Below are positions 35,230-47,400 of a stretch of 64,000 bases of DNA, piece after piece. The stretch is from Hymenopus coronatus. Taxonomy: Eukaryota; Arthropoda; Insecta; Mantodea; Hymenopodidae. The stretch spans positions 94,966,781 to 95,030,780 of the forward strand of contig CM060898.1 of assembly GCA_030762935.1 (NCBI GenBank), written 5' to 3'. How positions within the stretch are numbered: position 1 is the first letter of the stretch; each line of letters begins with the position of its first letter. A model generated the notes under the pieces. It searched no databases and was not told where the DNA came from. It saw only the letters and a program-made list of their open reading frames with translations. The position numbers and the translations under genes were made by a program.

Positions 35230-35422
35230 ATTGCCCAATTCATGCTGTCAGCAATGATTGGTAGTTGGCTATTCTGAGGCTCAAAGTTGACGTCATGCTG
35301 TGTCCTGGAATGTGCCGTGGTTCTCTTTTGACACTTTGTTGAGGAAGGTTAAATTATTACATTTCATCATATCCTCAGTTTAAGGCGAAAGAAACAGAAC
35401 AGTTCAACTTATTAAAGTGAAA
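35230..35422 (+). promoter_or_regulatory. Putative SELENOK promoter/5' UTR
   Basis: Upstream of the ATG is an unrepeated stretch, less AT-rich than its surroundings. It has CCAAT at 35235-35239, an inverted CCAAT (ATTGG) at 35257-35261 and a perfect palindrome TGACGTCA at 35288-35295 (CRE/ATF type, with the ACGT core also used by XBP1/ATF6-class bZIP factors). No clear TATA box. That the region is a promoter is inferred from position; the motifs are seen. Confidence 0.5.
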
Positions 35423-35441
35423 ATGGCTTATATTTCTGCAA
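35423..35441 (+). CDS. SELENOK: SELENOK coding exon 1
   Basis: Encodes residues 1-6 (MAYISA) plus the first base of codon 7. The donor GTAAGT follows at 35442 and is a consensus site. The exon is only 19 coding bases long, too short for any ORF caller. The 5' UTR start cannot be fixed from sequence. Confidence 0.88.
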
Positions 35442-38400
35442 GTAAGTATAACTTGAGGACTATTTCCTGTAGTGTAACATATCTCATCGGGTACCTCTCA
35501 TCGTATCCGAAAGGAGGATATAACTTAATAATGTACAACACACACAAACTGGCTCAGTGGTTTGTGGCACGTTCAAACGGTGTAACTAATTAATTTAGCT
35601 TTTACAACCTACATTCTAGCATAGTTTAAGGAAAAACATGATAATTTATTTTAATTTGTTTCCGGAAGTTTCTTGACCCAATAAAGTTTTACATGCAAGA
35701 TTTGGAGATTTTCTAGTTAAATAGTAAGATAACACATTTTATATTAAAAATAAAACTTGAATCTATTAAAATTGTGGCATAATATACTTATTGAGCAAGC
35801 TCTTCAAGCATCTCATTAATAATTACAAGTATATGCTAAATCTCAAGGACACCCCAGCACATTTAGCTTTGTTGATGATGGTGAATAATGTCTTGTTTCT
35901 TCTCTTCTTTTTGCCATACAACACACATGTTTTATCTATTTTGTTTTACTCATAAATTAAACATAGCTAAAATACAAGTCATTTACAGTTTATACACATG
36001 CAATAAATTAGACTAACTTCATTATGAGGCTTTTCTGACAAACAAAATTGTGAACATTTAATCATTTTAAAATAATGTACCAGTAAATTTGAAATTTGTT
36101 TAATAATTAAAGCAGCTCAAGTTCAGCTTTAACAAGTAATCGGTCTCTTCTTGTTTTAGAGCAAAAATACTTGGTCAAGCTTATCAAATATTGTTACTTG
36201 TAACCTAAATGATCTGAAATAAAATAAACGTAATCAAACTTGGCGTTATTATACTTTGTGGTATTACATTATGGGAGGGATAAAATGCAGTACACCTTGA
36301 CTGAGGTGCAAACATATATTGTGATATTCTAGACTTAGTACATTTTTAAAGAGGACATTTTCTCTTACTGGAAGTCTAGAATTTTGAGATGATGCTACAG
36401 CATAAAACAATAAAACAAATGCAGTTGTAAATATACTTATAAGTTGCATAGTATGCAATATTATTTAGATAACACGTTCAAATTGTATACCATAGTGAGC
36501 ACCAGCCAGAAAGAGAGACTGATTGGAAAACATTGGAAGATTGTTTTAATGCTGTGCTCACAAAATTTTAAAAATGTTTTGAAAAATGGGTACAGTAAAA
36601 TCAGAGGGTTTACATACCCAGTATTAAATTATTTTTTATTATTTAAGAATATTTATTACTTTCTTGTTTATTTTTGTGTATGAGCATAAATATCTTAAAA
36701 TCAAACAAGCTCTTGCTGTTGGAATTGCTCTTATCATTTATGTATGTAAATTAGCCTTGTATTTATTTGGAAAAAAAAGAAAGAAAAAGCATTGATAGTG
36801 AAATTCAAACTTCAGACTTTCAATCATAATTAAGGCTGCATCAGGTGATCATAGGATTTATCAGATTTCAAGCTCTAAAATAAAACAGAATCATCCTAAT
36901 GTGTATTTCCTTTTGGTAATTATGCAGAAAATGGATCACTTGAAAAATCAAATAAACCAAGTGCGATTGATGGATCTTGTATTTGTGATGATTTCAAAGG
37001 TAGGTTTTATTTGGCTTGGTTTTTTATTATACACACATTTGTGTGCATGCTGGAACAGTTGGTATTTTGCATATATGATGATGATATTTACCAAATAATT
37101 ATATATAAACAATTATTATATAAATAATAAATGGCTTTATAATGTTCAGAAACATTTTTCTCTGCCAACTACTACCACAATAGAAAATTATAAATATAAA
37201 TTTATATATGCACACCAACCTTAACGGATTCGAACTGAACCTTGCGCTAAATCTGAAAACCACAGGACTCAGTGGTTTCACCTATAGAAACGATGAAATA
37301 AAAACCAAATCCTCACAGAAACATACTCCTCCACCAACTACTATAGTCACATTAAGTGGAGAATTATTCCCATGGATGCACACAATGCTGTAATCTTGCC
37401 AAGAGCAACATATGTTTTTGCATACCAATAGTTACAGAGTCTTCCACTAGCAACAAAACCAAGCTTTTTCATTATAAATTCAGATTTTATGCAAGCATTT
37501 CAGCATTTACACATTATAAAACAATTTATTATTCATATAATACTCGTTTTTGTATAATTATTAGATAAATAATCATCATATATGCAAAATACAACCATCC
37601 CAGCATGTGCATAAATTATCTATAATAAAAAAAAAAAAAAACAAGCTTGACCGACAAATAAAACCTTTGAAATCGTCATCACAAATACAAGATCAATCAA
37701 TCAATCACACTTAGTGTCATTTGATTTTTCGAATCTCGATTTCATCCTAGGGTCCTTGTAAATGTGCTTTTGTTTTCCTTTGGGATTAAAGTGGCATGTG
37801 CCTGTGATCAAATATCCTCCAATCCTTCAACTCCTCTAGAATCCTAAAGGCCACGAGTATAAAATTTAGAACTTCCTCTCTCTGAAAATTAAGTCTAGTA
37901 CTGAACTCCTGAGGAGGTGGAGGTTTCTCAGTGTCATAAAGGAAATAGGCTGAGCAGACTACCACTTGCCATGGTAGCCCACCCACCTCATATCTCATCA
38001 TGACTGCCTCCAGGTCCCTCATTAGAAAGATTGGTAGAACCCATGCGTTCCAATGTCTTGTCAAGACTCATGCTCCGGGTTTCTGTTGGCTAAATGTGGA
38101 AGTCCCATAATTCAATCTTATCTAAGCCAAGGTTCTTGTATTATGGCAACTTCCATATTCTGCCTTGTGCTACTACATAACACCCTAGAGGCAGTAATAC
38201 TCTGTTGGAGGTTAGCCTGAATGAAAGAAATCATTTTGACCTTCCATCCCAAAGACATAATTGCTTTCCCTTGCAAGACCTTTTCTGGATATGGAAACCC
38301 AGTTATCTATAAGGGGATCTCATGGGATACATATTTTCCTGTTTTAGAGTGCAAAACTCTGCTCTCCTATTAATTGAGGGAATATCTCTGTCCCTGTACC

Positions 38401-41400
38401 TCTTTTGGAGGATAGGCCAGGCATGACTCCACTGTGCTTTCTGGAGGATCCCTTGAGAGAGAGAGAGAGGGGGAGAGTAGAAAGGGAGGATGAGGGAGGG
38501 GAGAGACACACACACACACACACACACACCTCACCTTCTACCATCTGCTTGCCCAGCCCTTCTGCTCCAGGAACCTTTTTTTTTTTTACTTTAATTTTAG
38601 GATACTAACCATCTTAGTCAGTTCCCCCAAACTGTACATATGGTGTTTAGCATAAGGAGGCTTAGTTGCTCTTCCACATATCTGGAAATTGCAGATCCCA
38701 CCTCCCTTCCCAGAAGGGACATTGTTGTTTGGAACTACATAATTCAATTTTATGACCATGGCATATCTATGGTATTCCCAGACAGAGCCCCAAATTTTTG
38801 GGTAAGACTAAGGGGAGGGGTCAGGTAAGCCAGAGGCTCCATTAATGGCTAATTTCCCATGTGCTATACACTCTATTGGCATTGGTCTCCTAACACCTCC
38901 CTGGCCTTAACACTTTAGGGTTGGGGAGTTGGTTTTTAGTCTCCTATTGGTTATTCGAAGACAGGCCTGGCCAGGTACTGGCACCTGCAGATGCATCCAT
39001 AACCCACTAAAGGTCCAGCATTAAGGGCTTGCAGGTCGCTAAGCTGCTCCAGAGGCACCCTGTTGAACCATTGGACAGAGAAATTGACCAATGAGATCAT
39101 CACACTAAGGAACATCCAAAATTGTACGTTCATTCCATCATTCACTTTGAGAAATTGTGAAAAAGGTAATCATTAATTGTAAACCAGTCACTCCTGAAGT
39201 ACATATATGCCAAAATTAAACAGCAAGTACATTAATCCTGGAAAATGAATAAATCAGTTTTGTAGTCTAAGTAAACATATTTTTAGAGAAAAATATATAC
39301 ATATAAAAAGTTATTAGGAAACTAGAATTAAATCATTACAAATATAAAACATAAACTATATTTTTCTTTAATTTTCTTTTTCTCAGGTGGAACTATTCAA
39401 GATAAGCCTACATGGAGCATAGGAAGAATTGTCAACTTGTTTTGGGGCTTCTTGAATCTTGTATTTATGTTGTAAGTGGATAAATTACAATTCTCTTAAA
39501 ATTTGAAGTTTCAGAATCCTCTAGAGTAGTCAGGCAATAGTCACTTAGAAAAGTATTTTGATCAATTAACTTTTTCCCTCTTTGGTTTTTTGAAACAGAC
39601 TTTCTGTGTGTGAGTCTCCTTTGTATTCATTTATTCTATTAATGGAAAATAAAGGTTGATTACTTGTTTCAATATAAATTTCTTACATCATGTATATAAA
39701 AATGTGATATTAAGATTCATATATTGTAAATAATTACCAGGAGTCTTGCATGAAGTTGAAAAAGCCAAAAAATATAGAGTGTGATCTGGTGGAATTAATT
39801 TTGGAAAACATGTACTAAACAATGAGGCCCATTTAAAATGTTCATTTTGAATAGAGCATTAACTATGTTTGATGTTTACAAATGACAATTGAAAGCTGTG
39901 GTTGGATTCAATATTATGAGAGAAGGAGAGAGAAAGAGGTGCATGGGCAGCTTGATCTAAGTATTTTAGGTGCTCTGACATTAAATGGAGATGCTGTTTA
40001 TGGTTAAATAGCTTTATTTATATGCACACTTTTTGTACCCTTGCTTGTTAGCCTGTTTTAGTATGATTCAACCACACTAAACATTTATATTTTTGCATCA
40101 ATGGCCACACTTGTGAGTTTGCGATAATATCTCTTTATCATCAGGAACACATTTTCCAGATTATTCCACTTTTGTGATGTCATCAGAAAATGCAGCAATG
40201 AAATAAAAGAAAATATTAAATTTTGACCAATCATAGTTATCTTAGACAATAACTCCACACTAGAGGAAGAGTGTTTTCCAATAAGACTCAGTATGCAGTG
40301 ATTTTGCCATTTGGCTAAACTTCAATGGAAGATATTATTTTATAAATGATTCCAAACACAAAAACATGGAACTTCACTTTGTAAATATATAGTTAATTTT
40401 TGGTTAGTATATTTTAGATTATCTCACTGAATTTTCTAGGTTAAGTAGTGCTGATTATTATTTCTGCTCTCAGCATAACTGGCACAACAGATCTGGACAT
40501 GTGAAAATCTTAATGAGAGCTAGGAAGCGAGTTGTTCTTTCAGATAAGCAGTTCACCAGTCTATTCATGCATGTGCTGATTATTATTTCTGCTCTCAGCA
40601 TAACTGGCACAACAGATCTGGACATGTGAAAATCTTAATGAGAGCTAGGAAGCGAGTTGTTCTTTCAGATAAGCAGTTCACCAGTCTATTCATGCATGCT
40701 GGAAGAGTGCCTGTCACAATCAATGTCAAATATCTGTCATCTCTTATGCACCTGCACTATATGGCACTGCCTTAATAAACACATATGTGTTTTCATATGT
40801 ATATTCATATCTACAAAACATATACAAATGGCCTACTATATAAACAATGTCAATTGTCTGCCTCCAATTCTTCCACACCTGACAGTCCTTCGTCTTTGCT
40901 CATGTCAGTCATCATCAATGCTATCGCTACTTTCAGCACCATTATCCTGGATTAGAATTCTTTTTGATTTTCTACAATTCTTTCTAACGATTTTCAATGT
41001 TCTCAACATGTCGACATACATTTTCCCATTCTGGCCTGCCAATTTCTGCAATTCGCTGGCGACAACTCTTCCACATCTTTTAATTTAAAAGTGCCATATT
41101 AAGTTTTATTTCTCTTTCTTTCGTATCTTTGAGAACCCTGGAAACGAAACTCGGTGAAATATTAGTTGCCTTGGCTATTCTTTCATTCACTTTCTACGGG
41201 CTTTTGAAGAACTCGGGGAACATACATTTTCTTCCTTCATCTCTGCCTCTTGTTTCATGAAGTCAAGGACATTTGCAATTATTTCTCTGCTCTGACTAAT
41301 ACCTTGCCACTTAACTTTGAAAACGTAGGAGCCATGTTAAAAAGTAAAATAAATAAAATGAACACCATTTATTGCCCACTTTGAATAAAACATATGCATA

Positions 41401-44400
41401 GCACTTTTGATACAGACTCTACAAAGTTTACATGCTGTGACTTTAAGTAAGCAACGTATCATATCACAGACTCCAATAAGCTAGGCTCCGTAGCTGGGTT
41501 GGGGGGGGGGGGGGTCAGAGTTACGATTCCAGAAGTTTTGCACCGGCAATAGTTGGCAACAGCCTATAGTATTTATCATTTAGTAGGTCATTATACATAG
41601 AGGTTTGTTTTAACTAATTTTAACTAATATGCTTTTCATGTGTTTATAATAAATATTATTTTAGTTAGTTAGAAATTTTATTTTGTCAGTTACTTATTGT
41701 GAGAGAGGTAGCCCATACATCTTTGTGCAGTATTATCAACTAAAGAAATTGTTTCTTTCTTTGAGGTCCTTAACCATTACAGTGAATAGGCTATCTGATT
41801 TATTACAAACTAACAAAATTATCAAACAAAACTCAGTGCATGTGTATGAATTTTGGGATCTACCGTAGCTTTGAAGTCACTAGGTATTAGGGTGTATAGC
41901 ATACTTCATGTCATACTTCATATCTCAGTGTTGGGTGTTATGCTTCTGAAATATGCAAAATTTACTGAATGAAGACTAGGGAAGAAAACATGCATGGATA
42001 GTACAGAAACTCCCAAATTAGTGCCTTTAAGTAATTCTGAAGTAAAAGCATTCTCATGGAAACTGATAACGATGACAAGATAACTCGTGTGCTTTTGAAC
42101 TCTTAATTTTTCAAACTTAATCATAGCTTGTATTGATATGCATACATTTGTTTCACTTACATTAGAGCTTAACTGCAACAACTTCAGTGAAAGTTTTCAA
42201 TTGTGCTGCTAAAAGGGATTGTTTCCCAAAGAATTTATTACTTTCTCCACACGTACTATGTACATAGTAAGTAGAGAAAATATTGTATTGCACCCAAAAA
42301 TTCAATGTCGAGATTTCATCCTAAATGCAACTTTTGAGGCCCCCTCAAAAAAGAAAGTCTGTTAAATACAAAACTTGGTATTTAAATTCACTATCTTCCA
42401 AGGATGAGAGACAAATATTTTCAGTAATGTACCCGCACTCCCCAAATACCTTTTACATGGAACAGTTTTTACAAATTTTGATTTTCTCTAAAATGGCTGT
42501 AATGATTTTTATTAAAATAGGTATTTTCGAGACATGTTTATAATATTTTAATGACAGAAAGTGTATGTCTTGAATTTTTAGGGAATAGCCTCTGACGACA
42601 ACTTCATTTTGGATGACATATAAATGGTAAACCGAGAGAAAGAGAGGGAGAGAGAGAAAGGGGGAGAGAGGGAGAGAGAGAGAGAGACTCTTTTTTGTAA
42701 AACACCCAATTTGTCTTCTTTTTTTGTACATTCCATTTCTAAAATATTCCTTGATATTGGTATCAATTTTAAACTAATTAAAATTGTTCTCAAACGGGAA
42801 TTCTTCATTCATGTCATCTATCTTTTATTTTGCTCCTGATGTTGCAAAGAGAACCACATTTCAATTGTTTCACATAGCATCCAGCTTTAAAAAATGATTT
42901 GATATTGCTTTAGTCCCTAGTGTATTTGCTATTTCTCTTCTGCTTACTAGGGAGCCAGTAATAAGACAATTTATGCTAATATTTATCTGGATTGGCATAA
43001 TTTAAATAAAAGAATAATTTTTTGGGAGAAAAGTTTGCTTGCAAAAGAGGTGGAGAAAGTCATGTGAATGACCCATGTCAATTTTTTTTGTTACTTTCTC
43101 TACATTTACTATGCATATACTAGGTAGAGAAGGTATTGGTTTCTGACCAAAAGTTTGATGTTGAGATTTCACCAGAACTATATGTTTTGAGGTCCCCTGA
43201 ATAATAATAAAAAAGCATTTTTAGTAAAGGTGGTGCATGTGTGCAGCATAGCTAAAAAACGAAAAGGCTGTAAAATGCCTGATTTGGTATTAAGGTTTAG
43301 TGTCTTCCAAGGAATATGACTTGAAGATCAAGAAAATTCCACCCTCTCCAAACTGCCTATGTATAGATATTTTTTTGAAAATTCTGTTTTTTCCAAAATT
43401 ATCTTTAATGGTTTTGTTTAATGTCATATGTTAAATATATTTACATTACAAATAGAATGTGTACTTGAATTTTCTGGGAATAGCCTCTGAAGAGCTCTTC
43501 ATTCTGGATGGATTTTGCAAAACTATTAAACCATAAATGATAGGCAAAAACTTACTTCACAAAAAATGTAAATTTATATCATATAATTTTTAATTTTTGT
43601 GGTGGTGTTTTATTCTGAGATATTTTCAAAGATTTGATTATTGCTTTAGCCTAATACATTTCCTTATTTCTCTTCTGTTTACAAGTAAATAATAGGGCAA
43701 TTTCTGATAATGTTTTTTGTTGATTAGCATGATGTAGATAAAAAATCTTTTGTAAGAATAGTTTGTTTACAGAAAAGGTAAAGAAAGTGATGTTAATTCG
43801 AACATATCAGATTTTTCCTATGAAAATTTATGATTTCAACAATTTTTAAATTATATTAAATTAATACAGAAATACAACTTATTATTTACTTATTTGAGTG
43901 TGGACTTAATGTACAGCTCCAATGTTAAATTACATTGGGGGGAGGGGGAGGAATGTTACACATAGACATTTTTAATACATTTTCAAAATATGAGTGCCAG
44001 CTTTTCGTTTTTATATAGCCCAGTATGTTTTCTGTGCACTATTTTTGTAATTACTTTATCATGTGCAACAGTTGTATCCTTACTAAACTCATTCTTCTAT
44101 GTGCTTCATGCTAATCAAGATAAACATTAGCAGAAATTGTTTTATTCTGTATTTCTGTAGTGGTGGTATTTTTACTTGAGAACAAATGATTACTTTCCAT
44201 TTAAGAATATTGAAAAATTTAAACCAAAAAAAGGAATATTTTGGAAATTGTTAACTCAAAAAAATGTGTCATAGATTGTGTGTTTTAACAAGATCTACAT
44301 TTTGTGTATAGTAAGATTTTGTCTACACCTTATGGTCAAAAGTCGTTCAGAATGAAGAGGGCTTCAGAGACATTCCCAGAAAATTAATACGTATATTATT

Positions 44401-47400
44401 CTAATCAAAATTGTTAAATGCATTTTTCAGAAAATTGAAACTTAAAAGAAAAAAAAAATCTTTTGGGCATAAAAGGTAGCTTGATCTAGGAGTGGGGGGA
44501 AATTTTCCTCAAATTCTTTGTGTCACACCCTAGAAAGAAGTTGTACTTAAATTCAAATTTGATATTTAACCAACTTTATATGGTAGAGTTATACTGTTCA
44601 TGTACACACATACATTTGTCTAAAAATGTTTTTTTAGATTCAGGGGTCCTCTAAATGTATTTCTGGTGAAATATTGGTGTCAAATTTTTTGGGAAAATGC
44701 AATACCTTCTGTATACAGGGTGATTCAAATATACTTTTACCACTTTTGGGGATGGATTCCTGACATTGAAACAAAAAAATATGTTCATATAATCATATGC
44801 TCCAAAACACTTTGTATTCACGTTATTAATTTATTAATGAAAGTCACCTTCAATGGCTTTCCGGATTCATCCTAATAACTTCATTTATTTATGCATTTAT
44901 TCATAAAAGGCTTTGACCCATTTTACCATGTAGAGTTGGCCTTGTGTTGCCATGGCTGATTGTTAACATTTGTCATTTATGATGTATAATACTTTCCCCC
45001 GGTACACTTACAAGCACTGTCTACAGGAACTTCACTCTAAACACTCTCTCAGACTTATTAGAAAATGTGTAAATAAAATGAAGCACATGGTTTATGCATG
45101 ATGCTCTTGCAGATTTTAGTTTCATTGTTCGAGATGCATTGGCTGGTATCTAGCATGACAGATGGATAGGCAGATCCATGGCCTGCACGTTCCCCCAGCC
45201 TCAATCCTTTGGATTTTTATCTTTTGGGGGCACCTAAAACTAGAGGTTTATGCAGCAGACAGCCTGGATGAAGAAACTCTTAATCTGCATGTCGTGTAAG
45301 CCTGAAAAATCATACGACACCAACTGGAATATTTGACATTCCATGCTTCGACAAGTGTATGCATGTCTAGAGGCAAGAGGAGGATATTTGGATCATTTTC
45401 TATGTGGTGTTTGTATGGAACACCAATGTCAAAAGTAGAATAAAGTGTCACTTTAAAATGTTTTGATTAATAGAATTTTGAGCCTCAGTAAATTGAGAAC
45501 AAAGGGTTTTGGGATATATGTTTATATGAACATTTTTTCTTGTTTTGATGTAAATAACCTGTCCCCAAACTTTGTATAAGTATTTTTGAATCATCCTGTA
45601 TACTAACATATTGTATGAGGTAGAGAAAGTAAAGTATACTAGAGTAACATAATTTCTGTGCTGTCTTGTAGCATAATGGATGCACAACTCTCATGAGAAT
45701 CTTCCTTCCTCTGTTAAATGTGAGTTCTTTTACATGTCAGTAAATATATTGACATGGGACTGTTGCTTTAAAGCACACTTAAAAACCATCAGTATGGGTC
45801 TGGTTTGAACCTGCGACCTTGGAATAGTAAATGCTTTGGTTAGTCGTTCCTTATGTTTACTAATACTGGTAAAATTCAAAGTCAGTAAAGTAGTAAGCTG
45901 CTATTCAAGAGAGTTAACTCAACATTTGCAGTATAAAACATAATTCTTATTTCAAAACAGAACTTGACGCTTGGTATTTTGAAAATTATATAAATCACAA
46001 GAAATAGATTACATGTATAAGATGTGATTGGATGTTTGTCGTTTGGTTTATAACAGAAAATAACTGATGCAAATTTGGAGGTGAAAGTTTGATTGGGCCG
46101 CTCTATAAATATACCTTTAGTTTTTAGTTAATTACAGCTATTGTTTTCTATTCCTTCTTGCACTTTAGATGATAGGTGTTATACTTGTTTTTCATTTTTC
46201 CAATGTAGAGAATAATTATTAAATATTATTTACTTAAATAGTCTTAAGTTTACTAATCATAACTTTTTATTCTTTTTATAGCTTCAAGACTTTAGTCAAT
46301 CCAAACTTTAACAAAAAGGGAAATGGCTACACAAGTGCAGATTTCAGACCAGGACCTAAGTGAGTTTCAGCATTTCAAAGTATTAGCTTTTATTAGAGAC
46401 AAATTTGCGTTTATTTATATTTCATTTTCCACTCTTTCCCTCTCCTTTTTCTAAAACTGGTATTTTTGGATTCAATGAACCTCAGAATGTTTAATTCTTT
46501 GAAATTATAATTGATATTAATTACATTAAAATGCAGTTTTTTGTTGTTGTTTTTTGTTTTTTTTAATTCAAACTATACGATGACAAGTTCCACAAGAAGC
46601 ATCAAATTATTACCTTTCTTCAGGGGATTTTTTTCCCCTTTAAGGTTTCACAAATGTTTCTTTTACCATTAAAAGCATTCTTTTCCATTGCTGTTTCTCT
46701 GACTTATTGACAACAGCTCATGTTGCAAATTATGATAATTCCAATTATCTAAGTGTTTACTTCCTCCACTACCTTAGAATTTTTAAGTTCATAGTCTCAT
46801 TCACAATAAAAATTAATTGAACTTTGGTGAACTTATTTACAATAGCTTAAGAGAAATTGTTTTACTAAAATGAAACACTTTTGCTTATTTCAGTCATCTG
46901 CCATTAAAAGAGGATATCCAAAACAATTATTATTATTATTATTATTATTATTAACACCTCTTAGTCAACAAAGCAATAACTTTCTTTAAACCATATTCAA
47001 AATTAATACTCAAATCTAAATTAATTTTAAATACCTGGGAAAGAGAAAGATCTATAGATAGCACTAGCCAGAAAGTGAGGATAGCATGGTTAAGAGCAGA
47101 AATATGAAGGCTAAAAGGACACAAAGTAAATGTTCATTATGTGGGGGAATGGAAGATGTTCAACATGTAATTTTTGATTGTAAGAAAACTAAGAAATGGA
47201 GAAAAGAAAATATATGGTCAAAAATGAATAGAGAATCCAATATAAATAAAATTATAGATAAAAACTGTAAGACATTGGGACAATATTTAGAAAAAGTCAA
47301 CAATAGATGGAAATGGACTATTAAAAGAAAAGAACTATAGTTCATGAGCATTTAGTAGTAGTGGTAATGATAGCTACTGTAATATATTTTTTTGTATAAC

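Noticed and set aside
40657..41088. 143-codon plus-strand open frame
   Set aside because: Composition is Cys/Ser/Leu-rich with no domain, it overlaps the 125-bp duplication, and the opposite strand shows a transposase-like pattern; likely a shadow.
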